The notes beneath the pieces were generated by a model. The model had not been told where the DNA came from, did no database searches, and saw nothing but the letters and a program-made list of their open reading frames with translations. A stretch of DNA of 64,000 bases. It comes from Dyella sp. C9 (GTDB lineage Bacteria; Pseudomonadota; Gammaproteobacteria; Xanthomonadales; Rhodanobacteraceae). Position 1 is the stretch's first letter, and every line of letters begins with the position of its first letter. The stretch lies in the NCBI RefSeq assembly GCF_003332825.1, contig NZ_QIRF01000011.1, forward strand, positions 62,001-126,000, given 5' to 3'. Below, piece after piece: positions 24,967 to 34,485 of this stretch. A program made the translations under genes and the position numbers.

Positions 24967-26553
24967 ATGCAATCCGCAACCCATTCCGGGGGCGGCCCCA
25001 GCTTCTGGCTGGTCGCCCCCACGGTCGCGATGGCCGCCTTCATGGAGGTGCTCGACATCTCCATCGCCAACGTTGCGCTCCAGCACATTGCCGGCAGCCT
25101 CTCGGCCAGCCAGGACGAAGCCACCTGGGTACTCACCTCCTACCTGGTGGCCAATGCCGTGGTGCTTCCAATCACCGGCTGGCTGTCGACCGTAATCGGC
25201 CGCAAGCGACTGTTCCTCACCTGCATCGGCATGTTCGGCATTGCATCGCTGATCTGTGGCGCCGCGCCCACGCTGGGCGCACTGGTGCTGTTTCGCGCGC
25301 TGCAGGGCTTGGCCGGTGGCGGCCTGCAGCCCATTGCGCAATCGATCCTGCAGGACGCCGCGCCGCCAGCGCAGCGTGGCATGGCCTTCGCTCTTTACGG
25401 TATCGCCGTGGTCTTCGCGCCAGCCATTGGCCCGACCCTGGGTGGATGGATCACCGACCATTTCAGCTGGCGCTGGGTGTTTCTCATCAACGTGCCGATC
25501 TCCGTCCTGCTCATGCTGCTGGCCGGCACCATCGTGCGCGACCCTGCCTATCTGACCGAAGAGCGCGAGAAGCGCCGCAAGAACGGCTTCCGCGTGGACG
25601 GCATCGGTTTCGCCCTGCTCGCGCTGGGCCTGGGCGCCATGCAGGTCGTGCTCGATCGTGGCCAGCAGAACGACTGGATGGCTTCGCCGCTGATCCTTTC
25701 CATGACGCTGACATCTGTCGTCGCGCTGCTGTGCTTTGTGGTGTGGGAGCTGGGCGAGAAGGATCCCATCGTCGATATCCGGCTGCTGGGCATCCGCAAC
25801 TTCGCGATTGCGTTCGTGCTGATGTTTGCGCTGGGCTTCGTGCTACTGGCTACCACCCTGCTCATCCCGCAGCTGACCCAGACACTGATGGGCTACACCG
25901 CGACGGCGGCCGGCCTGGTGATCTCCCCCGGCGGCATCGTGCTGCTGCTTTGCATGCCGATCATCGGGCGACTGGTGACGATGATGGATCCACGCCTGAT
26001 GATCGCCATCGGCTTTGCGGTGGGCGGTGCCGCCATGCTGCACATGACCAACCTCTACACCGATGTCGACGCCAAGACCATCGCCATCTACCGCATTTAC
26101 CAGTCCCTTGGCCTGGCGTTCCTGTTCGTACCCATCAACACCATCGCCATGGGATCCGTGCCGCGCGGCCCGCGCATCGGCAATGCCACGGCACTAGTCA
26201 GCCTGGCACGAAACCTGGGTGGCAGCTTCGGCACTTCCCTGGTGACGACCCTGCTCGCCCGTCGTTCGCAACAACACCAGTCGACCCTGGTGTCGTATCT
26301 CTCCCCGGGATCGACCACCTACCAGGACACCGTGAACCAGTCGAGCCAGCTATTTGCTCAACATGGCATGGATGCCGTGCAAGCCAACCAGGCCGCCTTG
26401 CAGACGGTCGGCGGCACGCTGCAGCAGCAAGCCAGCCTGCTTGCCTACCTGGACAACTTCAAGGTGCTGGGCCTGATCTTCCTCACGCTGGTGCCGCTGG
26501 CCTTTTTCCTCAGGCGCATCCGCATGGAGGGCCAGCCAACGATGGCTCACTAG
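24967..26553 (+). CDS. DHA2-family MFS drug transporter, EmrB-like
   Basis: 528 residues with about 14 hydrophobic segments. Family motifs include EVLDISIANVALQHIAGSL in helix 1, WVLTSYLVANAVVLPITGWL and motif C (ALYGIAVVFAPAIGPTLGGW). It is a proton-driven inner-membrane exporter and, with the adaptor and channel, spans the whole envelope. Substrates of EmrB relatives are hydrophobic drugs and fatty-acid-like toxins; the substrate here is unknown. Confidence 0.92.
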   Translation: MQSATHSGGGPSFWLVAPTVAMAAFMEVLDISIANVALQHIAGSLSASQDEATWVLTSYLVANAVVLPITGWLSTVIGRKRLFLTCIGMFGIASLICGAAPTLGALVLFRALQGLAGGGLQPIAQSILQDAAPPAQRGMAFALYGIAVVFAPAIGPTLGGWITDHFSWRWVFLINVPISVLLMLLAGTIVRDPAYLTEEREKRRKNGFRVDGIGFALLALGLGAMQVVLDRGQQNDWMASPLILSMTLTSVVALLCFVVWELGEKDPIVDIRLLGIRNFAIAFVLMFALGFVLLATTLLIPQLTQTLMGYTATAAGLVISPGGIVLLLCMPIIGRLVTMMDPRLMIAIGFAVGGAAMLHMTNLYTDVDAKTIAIYRIYQSLGLAFLFVPINTIAMGSVPRGPRIGNATALVSLARNLGGSFGTSLVTTLLARRSQQHQSTLVSYLSPGSTTYQDTVNQSSQLFAQHGMDAVQANQAALQTVGGTLQQQASLLAYLDNFKVLGLIFLTLVPLAFFLRRIRMEGQPTMAH

Positions 26554-26962
26554 GCTCTTGCGGCATCAGGGATGAAACAATTCTCACTTCAAGACAAGGT
26601 GATAGCCGGGCCACGATTCGGTCCGGCGGGTGCGGGCAAGGTTTGTGAAATTCCGGTTGTCTCCTGACGGATCATTCCGGAGGTATCCCGGCCCGCCGCC
26701 ACTCATGCCTGCATGGCTGGTGCACGAGGTGCGCGGGCTCCTCTGCCTGAGAAAGCAGGCCTGTTCGAATGACTGCCACAACGATGCGTCGTGGGACGAC
26801 GGATGCGGCATTCCAAGGGCAAGCATCGAGGTGTAGCCGTCCGATGCATGTCTTTCATGCTTTCTCCACGCCTTTGCATGCTATTGGTTCCAGCCGGGGG
26901 TTTATTACGGGTGTGATTGTGATCGGCGAGCCGTCATTTGCCGTAGAACGGGAGCAAGCATC
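26554..26962. other. Intergenic region upstream of autotransporter 2
   Basis: No convincing gene. A hairpin at 26605-26627 (GCCGGGCC with GGTCCGGC, one mismatch) may terminate the efflux operon, though no T-run follows. The last 100 bp should carry the promoter of the next gene; I see no clear consensus. Confidence 0.35.
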
Positions 26963-29900
26963 ATGCGTCCTTGCACCACGGCGGATTCACGAGTATTTCG
27001 TGTCGTGTCGTACCAGCACCGGCCGCTACAGCTTTCGCTGAGCCTAACCGCCGCCCTCGCCTCCCTCCTGTCCGCGCAGCGCGTCCACGCGCAAAGCCCG
27101 ACCAACCAATGGACGGGAAGCGTGAGTACCGATGTCACCAACGCCAACAATTGGACCGGTGGAAGTCCGCTAGCTGGCGGAAGTGACGTGGTAGTGAACG
27201 GCGGCCAGCCCAATACCGCGGTTTGGACCCTGAATGACCCTCTGGCCTCCGCACCCACGAGCAGCTGGTCCGTTCAGTCCCTGAGCATCGGTGATGGTTC
27301 GCTTTCTGGCGGGGCTGGCTTACTGACGATCAATGGCGACCGGAACGTCAGCAGCGACGCCTATGGCTACGGCAATCTCAGTTCCAGCGACACCGTCAAT
27401 GTCGGCACGAATGGCGGAACCGGCGTGCTGACGCTCAACTTGCGGCCAGACCAATCCAAGCCAGGTACTGCGCTCTATTTTTTTAGTGCAGTGGGATTGT
27501 CGATCGGGCAAGGCCTGGGCAGCTCCGGTACGTTCAATGTATTGGGCTACGGCAAAAGCGTGCAGTCGCAGAACATGTCTTCCAGTGGAGCGGCAGCCGC
27601 CGGTTCGGTGAACATGACGGGCGTACCATTACTGGTGGGCAGCCAGGGTGGTGTGGGCGTGGTCAATATTTCGGATGGAGCCATTGGCTCGCTCTATGCC
27701 CCGGCATCCGGCCCGATCCTGAGCATCGGGGCCGGCGCAGGCAGTCACGGCACGATCAACGTGTTGTCCGGCGGAAAATTGAACATTGGTGCGATGACCG
27801 GCGACACCGGAACGCCCAATTACATTGGCTCCGGTGGCGGCACGGGAATACTGAATGTCTCGGGCGTCAACGCCATCGGCTATGCCAGCAATGCCAATTT
27901 CATGAACGGGCTTAGCATCGGATCCGGCCTGGGCAGCAATGGATCGATCAACGTCCTTTCGGGCGGAAAGATGCTGACTGCCTATGGAAACCTGGCAAGC
28001 TCACCCACGGGAGTGGTGGTGCCTGCCCAAGTGGGGCTGCAAGGTGGTTCCGGATCCGTGCTCGTCGACGGTGCCTCCGCCATCTGGTACGTCGCCGGCG
28101 GCACCAATTACTTCGGCACTCCCGCCACGGATGGTTCCCAGATCGGCAACCTGCAGGTCGGCATTGACGGAACCGGCAATGTCACTTTGTCCAATGGGGG
28201 CTTGCTGTCGCTCGGCACCGCCAACATCGCGACGGCCTACAACGACACCAACTACTGGTACCAGCTTGACTCATTCACCGGCGGTCTTGGCACGCTCTAT
28301 CTCGGGACCACCAGCACAGGCAGCGGCACACTCAATATCGGCGCGCCGGCCGGCCAGGCGGCGCAAGCTCCTGGCACGCTAGATGCCGCGCAGATCGATC
28401 TGGGTCCAGGCAGCGCGTCCGTGGTGTTCAACCATACCGCCAGCAACTATGTGTTCTCCGTGCCGCTGGTGGGCACTGGCACCCTGGTCAGCTACAGCGG
28501 TACCACGTATCTGGAGCAGCCGACCGGACAGCCTACCGGCGCAGCCACCGGCAATAGCGGCTTCAGCGGCACCACTCAGCTGTATGGCGGTGCCTTGGGC
28601 TTGATGTACGACGGTGCGCTGGGCAGCAGTACGGTCGATGTACTCGGTAGTGGCGGCGGGCTGATCTACGGTAGCGGCACCCTCATCGGCAACCGCATCG
28701 ACATCGCCGGCGGAGCCACGCTTACGGCCAGCAATGACAACGGCTCCGCGGCCACGCAAGGTGGCGTGATCTCGGGGGGCGGCGTGCTGCTCAAATCCGG
28801 CCCAGGAATGCTCGCACTCACCGGGGTCAACACCTACACGGGCGAAACCGACATCGAGGGTGGCACGCTCGCGCTGGTCGGCGATGGCAGCATTGCGCAA
28901 TCAAGCCGTGTGCTGGACAACAGCATCTTCGATATCAGCGCCGCGAATGCCGACCCTTACATCATCAGCCTGGCTGGCAATGGCACGGTACACATGGGGG
29001 GCTCGCAACTCACCCTCACCAACGCCAACGATACCTTTGCCGGTAGTTTCATCGGCAGCGGTCCGCTCACCCTTGCAGCGGGAACCGAGGTACTCACCGG
29101 CAACAGCGGCGCTTATACCGGCAACACCACCGTCGCGGGTGGCGCGCTGTGGGTGAACGGCACGCTGGGGGCCGGCAGTACCACCGTCAGTGTGGACAAC
29201 GGGGGCACCCTCGGCGGCAGCGGCACCGTGGGCGGCAACGTCAATGTCGCCAGCGGCGGTACCGTCGCGCCTGGCGCCGGCCAGCAGCAACCGGGGGCAT
29301 TGACAGCAGGCGGCAGCCTTGCGTTGAGCGGCGGCTCGATGCTGGCCTACGACTTCGGCCAAGCCAATACGCCTGGCGGCACCTTCAATGATCTGCTCAA
29401 CGTGGGCGGCAACCTGACGCTGGCCGGGACGATCAACATCACCGAGGCCGCCGGCGGTACGTTCGAGCCGGGCATCTACCGTGTCATCAACTACAACGGC
29501 AGCCTCACTGATCTGGGCCTGGCCATTGGCGTCACACCGGTGAGTGGGCTGGAAGTGCAAACGGCGATCCCGCAGCAGGTGAACCTGGTCTACTCGCAGC
29601 CTGGCGTGCCCTTGACCTTCTGGGACGGCGACGCCGGCCCCAAGAACAACGGCGTGATCGATGGCGGGAATGGCAGCTGGCAGGCCTCGGCCGGCAACAA
29701 CAACTGGACCAACGCACAGGGCACTCCCAATGCCCCCTACGCCGACGGTGCCTTCGCGGTGTTCGCCGGCAATGCTGGCACAGTCACCATCGACAACAGC
29801 CTGGGCGCAGTTGCCGCTGCCGGGTTGCAATTCGCCACCAGCGGCTATGTGCTTCAGGGGGGCACGCTGACTCTCGTCGGCAGCGAGGCCTATGTTCGTG

Positions 29901-31879
29901 TCGGTGAGGGCCTGTCGCGCCAATTGCTGCCCAGCACTCCCATGGCCACCATCAATGCGTCGATCGCCGGCGGCGCGGAACTGATCAAGGACGACGTTGG
30001 CACCCTGGTACTGAGTGGTGTCAACACCTACACCGGAGGCACGCGCATCCAGGACGGCATACTGGAGGTGTCAGCCGATGACAACCTGGGCGCATCCACC
30101 GGCGCGGTAGTGCTGGCGGGAGGTACGCTGGAAAACTCGGCCAGCTTCAGCTCGGCTCGCACGGTGAACGTGGATACATCGGGCGAAATCACCACCGACA
30201 ATGGCACCACTCTTACGCTCAGTGGCCCGCTGGGCGGCAGCGGCACCCTGGTGAAGAGCGGCGGCGGCACGCTGGACATTACCGGCAACGGCGGCTTCAC
30301 CGGGCCGGCCCAGGTGACGGCTGGCGTGCTGTCGGTAGACGGCAGCATCCCCGGCGCGGCTGTCAGCCTGGCCAACGGTACGGCGCTGATCGGCAACGGC
30401 ACGGTGGGCGCCACCACGTTGCAGACGGGCGCGACCATTGCGCCGGGGCACTCGATCGGCACCCTCACCGTACAGGGTAGCTATCAGCAGGCGGCGGGCG
30501 CCGTCTACCAGGTACAGCTCGATCCGACGTCTGCGAACGCGGACCTGATCCAGGTGAAGGGTGCGGCAACCCTGCAGCCCGGGGCGGCGCTGCAGGTATC
30601 GCGCATCAGCAACAATCCGTACACGCTGGGTACGCGCTACACCGTGCTCGACGCCAGCGGCGGCCTCAGCGGCACCTTTACCTTGGGTGGCGACCTTGCG
30701 GTGTCGCCGTTCGCGACCTTGCAGGACATCTACGACGCCGATCACGCCTATCTGCAGGTCAACCAGACCCGCTCACTGGGTGATGCAGCCTGCACGCGCA
30801 ACCCACATGCCGCCGCGCTTGGGCTGCAATCCACCCAAGGCGGCAATGCCGCACTGAGCGCCATCGTGATGGACTCCACCAGCGACGCCGGCGCCTGCAG
30901 TGCACTGGGCCAGCTATCGGGCGAGGCCTATGCTTCGCTGCGTGGCATCTACCTTGACGACAGCCGATTCCTGCGCGAGGCGGTGAGTTACCGGCTGCGC
31001 GATGATGGCAGCGCGGCTGGCCCGGGTGCCAGCGGGGGCAACGACAGCAGCACAGCCAACGGCTTGTGGGCGCACGCGTTCGGATCCTGGGGCGACTACG
31101 ACGCGCATGACGATACCGCCACACTCGACCGCGATATCGGTGGCGTGTTCGTCGGTGGCGACCGTGAGTTCGGCAGCCTGTGGCGAGTGGGTGTGGTTGG
31201 CGGCTACAGCCATACCACCTTCGATGCCGGCTCGCTCAACTCATCGGGCTCCAGTGACGATTACCACCTGGGCCTCTATACCGGCAACGACAGCGGTCCG
31301 TTCCGCTTCAATGGCGGCCTAGCCTATACCTGGCACGACGTATCGATGACGCGCCATCCGGCATTCGCCGGTTACGCGGCCACCCTGTCATCGGACTTCC
31401 ACGCAGGCACCGCACAGGCCTGGGGTGAGATTGCCTACGACATGCCAGGGCGCGATGTCGACCTGCAACCATTCTTCAACGCGGCCTACGTGCGCCTGCG
31501 CGTAAACGGCTTCCAGGAGACGGGCGATGCTGCCACGGCCCTTTCCGGCCAAGGCGACCACAGCGCCAACACCTTCAGCACATTGGGCGCACGTCTTGTC
31601 GCTCCATTGAATTGGGGCTCTTCGTCGATCGAATTGCGTGTCAGCGCGGGGTGGCGGCATGTCTATGGGCAGCTTTCACCATCCCAGTTGCTGGCGTTCG
31701 CCGGAGGCGAACCTTTCGGCGTCGTGGGTGCCGCACTCGATCGCGATGCGCTTGCGGTCGACGTGGGGTTGGGCGGCCGGTTGGGTGACGGGCTTGATGG
31801 AGGGCTGAGCTACTCCGGCGTGCTCGGTAGCCATACCAGCGACAACGGAGTAAAGGCGTACGTGCGCTGGCAATTCTAG
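26963..31879 (+). CDS. Autotransporter 2, beta-helix passenger with C-terminal barrel
   Basis: 1638 residues from the ATG at 26963 (GGGAG upstream). Signal peptide with hydrophobic core LSLSLTAALASLLS and likely cleavage after RVHA (residue 42). The passenger has short repeated units (LSIGxGxGSxGTxNVxxGG) and several autotransporter-associated repeats (LLKSGPGMLALTGVNTYTGE; LIKDDVGTLVLSGVNTYTGG). A pectate-lyase-like end (TLQTGATIAPGHSIGTLTVQ) leads to a barrel of about 270 residues, ending KAYVRWQF. The stop is only 18 bp before the next gene and no terminator is visible, so it may be co-transcribed with the acyl-metabolism cluster. Confidence 0.9.
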   Translation: MRPCTTADSRVFRVVSYQHRPLQLSLSLTAALASLLSAQRVHAQSPTNQWTGSVSTDVTNANNWTGGSPLAGGSDVVVNGGQPNTAVWTLNDPLASAPTSSWSVQSLSIGDGSLSGGAGLLTINGDRNVSSDAYGYGNLSSSDTVNVGTNGGTGVLTLNLRPDQSKPGTALYFFSAVGLSIGQGLGSSGTFNVLGYGKSVQSQNMSSSGAAAAGSVNMTGVPLLVGSQGGVGVVNISDGAIGSLYAPASGPILSIGAGAGSHGTINVLSGGKLNIGAMTGDTGTPNYIGSGGGTGILNVSGVNAIGYASNANFMNGLSIGSGLGSNGSINVLSGGKMLTAYGNLASSPTGVVVPAQVGLQGGSGSVLVDGASAIWYVAGGTNYFGTPATDGSQIGNLQVGIDGTGNVTLSNGGLLSLGTANIATAYNDTNYWYQLDSFTGGLGTLYLGTTSTGSGTLNIGAPAGQAAQAPGTLDAAQIDLGPGSASVVFNHTASNYVFSVPLVGTGTLVSYSGTTYLEQPTGQPTGAATGNSGFSGTTQLYGGALGLMYDGALGSSTVDVLGSGGGLIYGSGTLIGNRIDIAGGATLTASNDNGSAATQGGVISGGGVLLKSGPGMLALTGVNTYTGETDIEGGTLALVGDGSIAQSSRVLDNSIFDISAANADPYIISLAGNGTVHMGGSQLTLTNANDTFAGSFIGSGPLTLAAGTEVLTGNSGAYTGNTTVAGGALWVNGTLGAGSTTVSVDNGGTLGGSGTVGGNVNVASGGTVAPGAGQQQPGALTAGGSLALSGGSMLAYDFGQANTPGGTFNDLLNVGGNLTLAGTINITEAAGGTFEPGIYRVINYNGSLTDLGLAIGVTPVSGLEVQTAIPQQVNLVYSQPGVPLTFWDGDAGPKNNGVIDGGNGSWQASAGNNNWTNAQGTPNAPYADGAFAVFAGNAGTVTIDNSLGAVAAAGLQFATSGYVLQGGTLTLVGSEAYVRVGEGLSRQLLPSTPMATINASIAGGAELIKDDVGTLVLSGVNTYTGGTRIQDGILEVSADDNLGASTGAVVLAGGTLENSASFSSARTVNVDTSGEITTDNGTTLTLSGPLGGSGTLVKSGGGTLDITGNGGFTGPAQVTAGVLSVDGSIPGAAVSLANGTALIGNGTVGATTLQTGATIAPGHSIGTLTVQGSYQQAAGAVYQVQLDPTSANADLIQVKGAATLQPGAALQVSRISNNPYTLGTRYTVLDASGGLSGTFTLGGDLAVSPFATLQDIYDADHAYLQVNQTRSLGDAACTRNPHAAALGLQSTQGGNAALSAIVMDSTSDAGACSALGQLSGEAYASLRGIYLDDSRFLREAVSYRLRDDGSAAGPGASGGNDSSTANGLWAHAFGSWGDYDAHDDTATLDRDIGGVFVGGDREFGSLWRVGVVGGYSHTTFDAGSLNSSGSSDDYHLGLYTGNDSGPFRFNGGLAYTWHDVSMTRHPAFAGYAATLSSDFHAGTAQAWGEIAYDMPGRDVDLQPFFNAAYVRLRVNGFQETGDAATALSGQGDHSANTFSTLGARLVAPLNWGSSSIELRVSAGWRHVYGQLSPSQLLAFAGGEPFGVVGAALDRDALAVDVGLGGRLGDGLDGGLSYSGVLGSHTSDNGVKAYVRWQF

Positions 31880-31897
31880 ATCGCGAGGACGCAATGC

Positions 31898-32524
31898 ATG
31901 CCAGATCGACAGTGGACGTTCCGAACGGCATCGCCCGGTACCATGCAAGCCCGAAGAGGTTTGCAGGCTTCGCCTGTGCACATCGAAACCAACGGATACC
32001 TCCTGCGCAGCGTCGTACCTGCTGACATAACCACAGGTGTTGTCGACTGGATCAACGACCAGACGATGCGAGAGGGTCTCAATCTCCCGCCTCTGGGGCT
32101 CAACCTGGATCGCACCCGTGCTTTCGTCGAGAGCTTTGATGGCCTTCGCCAGCATTTCATCGGCATATTCGATCCGAAAAGCAAGCTGATGATCGGCTTC
32201 TACACCATGGACGTGTCGCTGGAGCACCGAAGCGCCAACATCACCTGCGGCATCGGCGAGGCTTCCTATCGTGGCCGGCGCGTACTTTGGCACACCATCG
32301 ATGCGCTTCTTGACCACTTTTTCACCTATCGGAACATCGACAAGATCACCGCCCGCGTTCTTTCCAGGAACATCCCGATGCTGTTCAACTTTGTCGACAA
32401 CCCCCGCTTCGTATGGGAGGCGAAGTTGAAACGTGAGTGCCTGGGCGTAGACGGCAGTCGCCTGGACCTTTTGCTGTTCGCGGCGCATCGCGATGCCAGG
32501 CGCGAAGATGGCACGGCACCATGA
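31898..32524 (+). CDS. GNAT-family N-acyltransferase in the acyl-ACP cluster
   Basis: 208 residues from the ATG at 31898 (GAGG ten bases upstream; 31943 is an alternative). The core has NGYLLRSVVPADITTGVVDW near the N-terminus, SKLMIGFYTMDVSLEHRSAN, then IGEASYRGRRVLWHTIDALL, consistent with the acyl-CoA-binding loop of GNAT proteins. Its stop overlaps the ATG of the acyl-AMP ligase (ATGA at 32521), so the products are made together. By context it may transfer a fatty acyl group from the ACP to an amine; this is inference. Confidence 0.75.
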   Translation: MPDRQWTFRTASPGTMQARRGLQASPVHIETNGYLLRSVVPADITTGVVDWINDQTMREGLNLPPLGLNLDRTRAFVESFDGLRQHFIGIFDPKSKLMIGFYTMDVSLEHRSANITCGIGEASYRGRRVLWHTIDALLDHFFTYRNIDKITARVLSRNIPMLFNFVDNPRFVWEAKLKRECLGVDGSRLDLLLFAAHRDARREDGTAP

Positions 32525-34215
32525 CGCCGACGCCGACGTGCAATTCAGTACTTGCCTTCCGCCCAGGCCACTTCACATCGCTGGTCGAAGCTCTCGACTA
32601 TGCGGCCCAGGGCGAGACGGGCATCAATATCTATGATGGCCATGGCCGTATCGACGACACGGTCAGCTATGGCGGTCTGCGCCAGCACGCGAGGGCAGCC
32701 GCCGCAAAACTGTTGTCTAACGGCTTGCGGACGGGCCAACACGTTGCGCTCATCGCCGAAACCAGCATCTCTTTTCTCACCCTGTTCTACGCCTGCCAAT
32801 ATGCCGGCCTGGTGCCCTGCCCACTCCCTGTGAGACCCATCGCGGGAAGTCCGGAGAAATATGCCAGGCAACTTCACCGATTGATCCAGCATGCCCGTGC
32901 CTCGATGGTCTTGGCTCCCAGGCACTTTCTGCGGGACACTGAGCTCGCCACGCGAAATCTTTCGGTCCGCGCGTTGGATTTCGACCACCTGTTGGATGGG
33001 CCATCCGCCCCCTGGCCTGCCACGCCCGTCGTGCAACAGCCAATTGCCTATATCCAGTTCACCTCCGGGTCCACTGCGGAGCCCAAGGGCATCGTGATCA
33101 CCCAGTCGGCGCTCATGGCCAACGCCACGGCCATCGCCGCCCATGGTTTGCGCATGCGCCCTGAAGACCGCGCCTTCTCGTGGTTACCGCTGTATCACGA
33201 CATGGGCCTGGTCGGCTTTTCGGTAGTGGCATTGTGTGGCCAGCGCAGCGTGGACTACCTGTCACCCATGGGTTTTGCGGCCAGGCCTTTGCTGTGGCTA
33301 CGTTTGATGTCGGCTTGCCGGAGCACCATCGTCTATGCCCCTGCCTTTGCCTGGCAACTGGCAGCGCGTCGCTATGATGGCCAGGCTGACATTGACTTGT
33401 CGTCGCTGCGCATCGCAGGACTCGGTGGAGACATGATTCAGGGCGATATCCTGCGGGAATGTCAGCGGCGGCTGGCTCCGACTGGCCTTCGTGCCGAGGC
33501 GATGCAGCCAAGCTACGGCATGGCTGAGGCCACCCTGGCCATATGCATGACCGATGCGGACGCGTTGCCGAGCATCGATCACGTGAAGCTGGCCCAGCAG
33601 GCTGGATGCACGATCAAGGCCATCGCCACCGGACCTGGCCATGCCACGAAAGATTTCGTCGGTGCCGGCCGCCCACTGCCAGGCATGGAACTCGAAGTGC
33701 GCGACACCGAGCGTGTGCCAGTCGATGAGGGCGTCATAGGCCACATCTGGGCACGAGGGCCGAGCGTCATGACGCAATACCTGGATGATTTCGCCAGGAA
33801 CAGTCATGACGAGCGCGGCTTCCTTGATACCGGAGACGTTGGCTATCTTCGCAGTGGCGAACTGTTCGTCACCGGGCGTGCCAAAGACATGCTGAAGGTG
33901 AATGGCCGGAATATCTGGCTGCGGGACCTCGAATGGATCGCGGAGGGCGTCGCGCCACTCAAGGTCGGTGACGCGGCAGCTCTCGCCACGGGTGACGCGG
34001 GCCATGAAGCCTTGCTGCTGCTTGTCGAACACCGGCCTCCGGGGGAAGAGAAGCAGCGTGAACTCCGGGAAAAACTGGGGCGTGCCGTGATGCAGGCCCT
34101 GGGCATCCACATCGATGTGCTGTTGGTCAGACCGCGCAGCCTTCCGCACACCACCTCCGGAAAAATCGCACGAAAGGAACTTTGCGATATGTACGCCGCC
34201 GGCGAGTTCGATTGA
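32521..34215 (+). CDS. Fatty-acyl-AMP ligase (FAAL-like adenylating enzyme)
   Basis: 564 residues. Adenylation motifs: FTSGSTAEPKG near residue 180, YGMAEATLA near 333, DTGDVGYLRSGELFVTGRAK near 435 and the C-terminal lysine motif TTSGKIARKEL near 545. The N-terminal FRPGHFTSLVEALDYAAQGE, the sequence LPLYHDMGLVGF and the adjacent stand-alone ACP are typical of the FAAL class, which activates fatty acids and loads them on an acyl carrier protein instead of CoA. It overlaps the GNAT gene by 4 bp and precedes the ACP by 39 bp. Confidence 0.85.
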   Translation: MTPTPTCNSVLAFRPGHFTSLVEALDYAAQGETGINIYDGHGRIDDTVSYGGLRQHARAAAAKLLSNGLRTGQHVALIAETSISFLTLFYACQYAGLVPCPLPVRPIAGSPEKYARQLHRLIQHARASMVLAPRHFLRDTELATRNLSVRALDFDHLLDGPSAPWPATPVVQQPIAYIQFTSGSTAEPKGIVITQSALMANATAIAAHGLRMRPEDRAFSWLPLYHDMGLVGFSVVALCGQRSVDYLSPMGFAARPLLWLRLMSACRSTIVYAPAFAWQLAARRYDGQADIDLSSLRIAGLGGDMIQGDILRECQRRLAPTGLRAEAMQPSYGMAEATLAICMTDADALPSIDHVKLAQQAGCTIKAIATGPGHATKDFVGAGRPLPGMELEVRDTERVPVDEGVIGHIWARGPSVMTQYLDDFARNSHDERGFLDTGDVGYLRSGELFVTGRAKDMLKVNGRNIWLRDLEWIAEGVAPLKVGDAAALATGDAGHEALLLLVEHRPPGEEKQRELREKLGRAVMQALGIHIDVLLVRPRSLPHTTSGKIARKELCDMYAAGEFD

Positions 34216-34254
34216 TCGCAGTCGCGGATACCACTTCGCCATGGAGCCAATGAC

Positions 34255-34485
34255 GTGATTGCCCTTCAAAAAGCCAAGAAGATTCTGTCGGGAAGCCTGT
34301 TCATTCCCGTCGAGATGATTGGTGATGACGCGTCCCTGCAATCGATAAAGGAGCTTGACAGCATTTCATTCGCGACGATTGCGACGGAGCTTGAGGACCT
34401 TCTCGGCAAAAGCATTGACCCCGTCGACCTGATCAGCCTGCATACCGTTCGCGACCTTGCCGAACTCATCGACCGCTATCAATGA
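34255..34485 (+). CDS. Acyl carrier protein
   Basis: 76 residues from a GTG at 34255, with TGGAG nine bases upstream. The phosphopantetheine serine lies in KELDSISFATIATEL (serine near residue 36). Flanking helices are typical: ALQKAKKILSG at the start and LHTVRDLAELIDRYQ at the end. It should carry the acyl chain loaded by the ligase. Its stop overlaps the P450 start. Confidence 0.9.
   Translation: MIALQKAKKILSGSLFIPVEMIGDDASLQSIKELDSISFATIATELEDLLGKSIDPVDLISLHTVRDLAELIDRYQ

Noticed and set aside
23306..24979. 557-residue minus-strand open frame over the efflux genes
   Set aside because: It overlaps two well-supported genes in antisense and has no family signature.
26605..26627. Hairpin after the EmrB-like gene as a definite terminator
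   Set aside because: One mismatch and no T-run, so it is only mentioned as a possibility.
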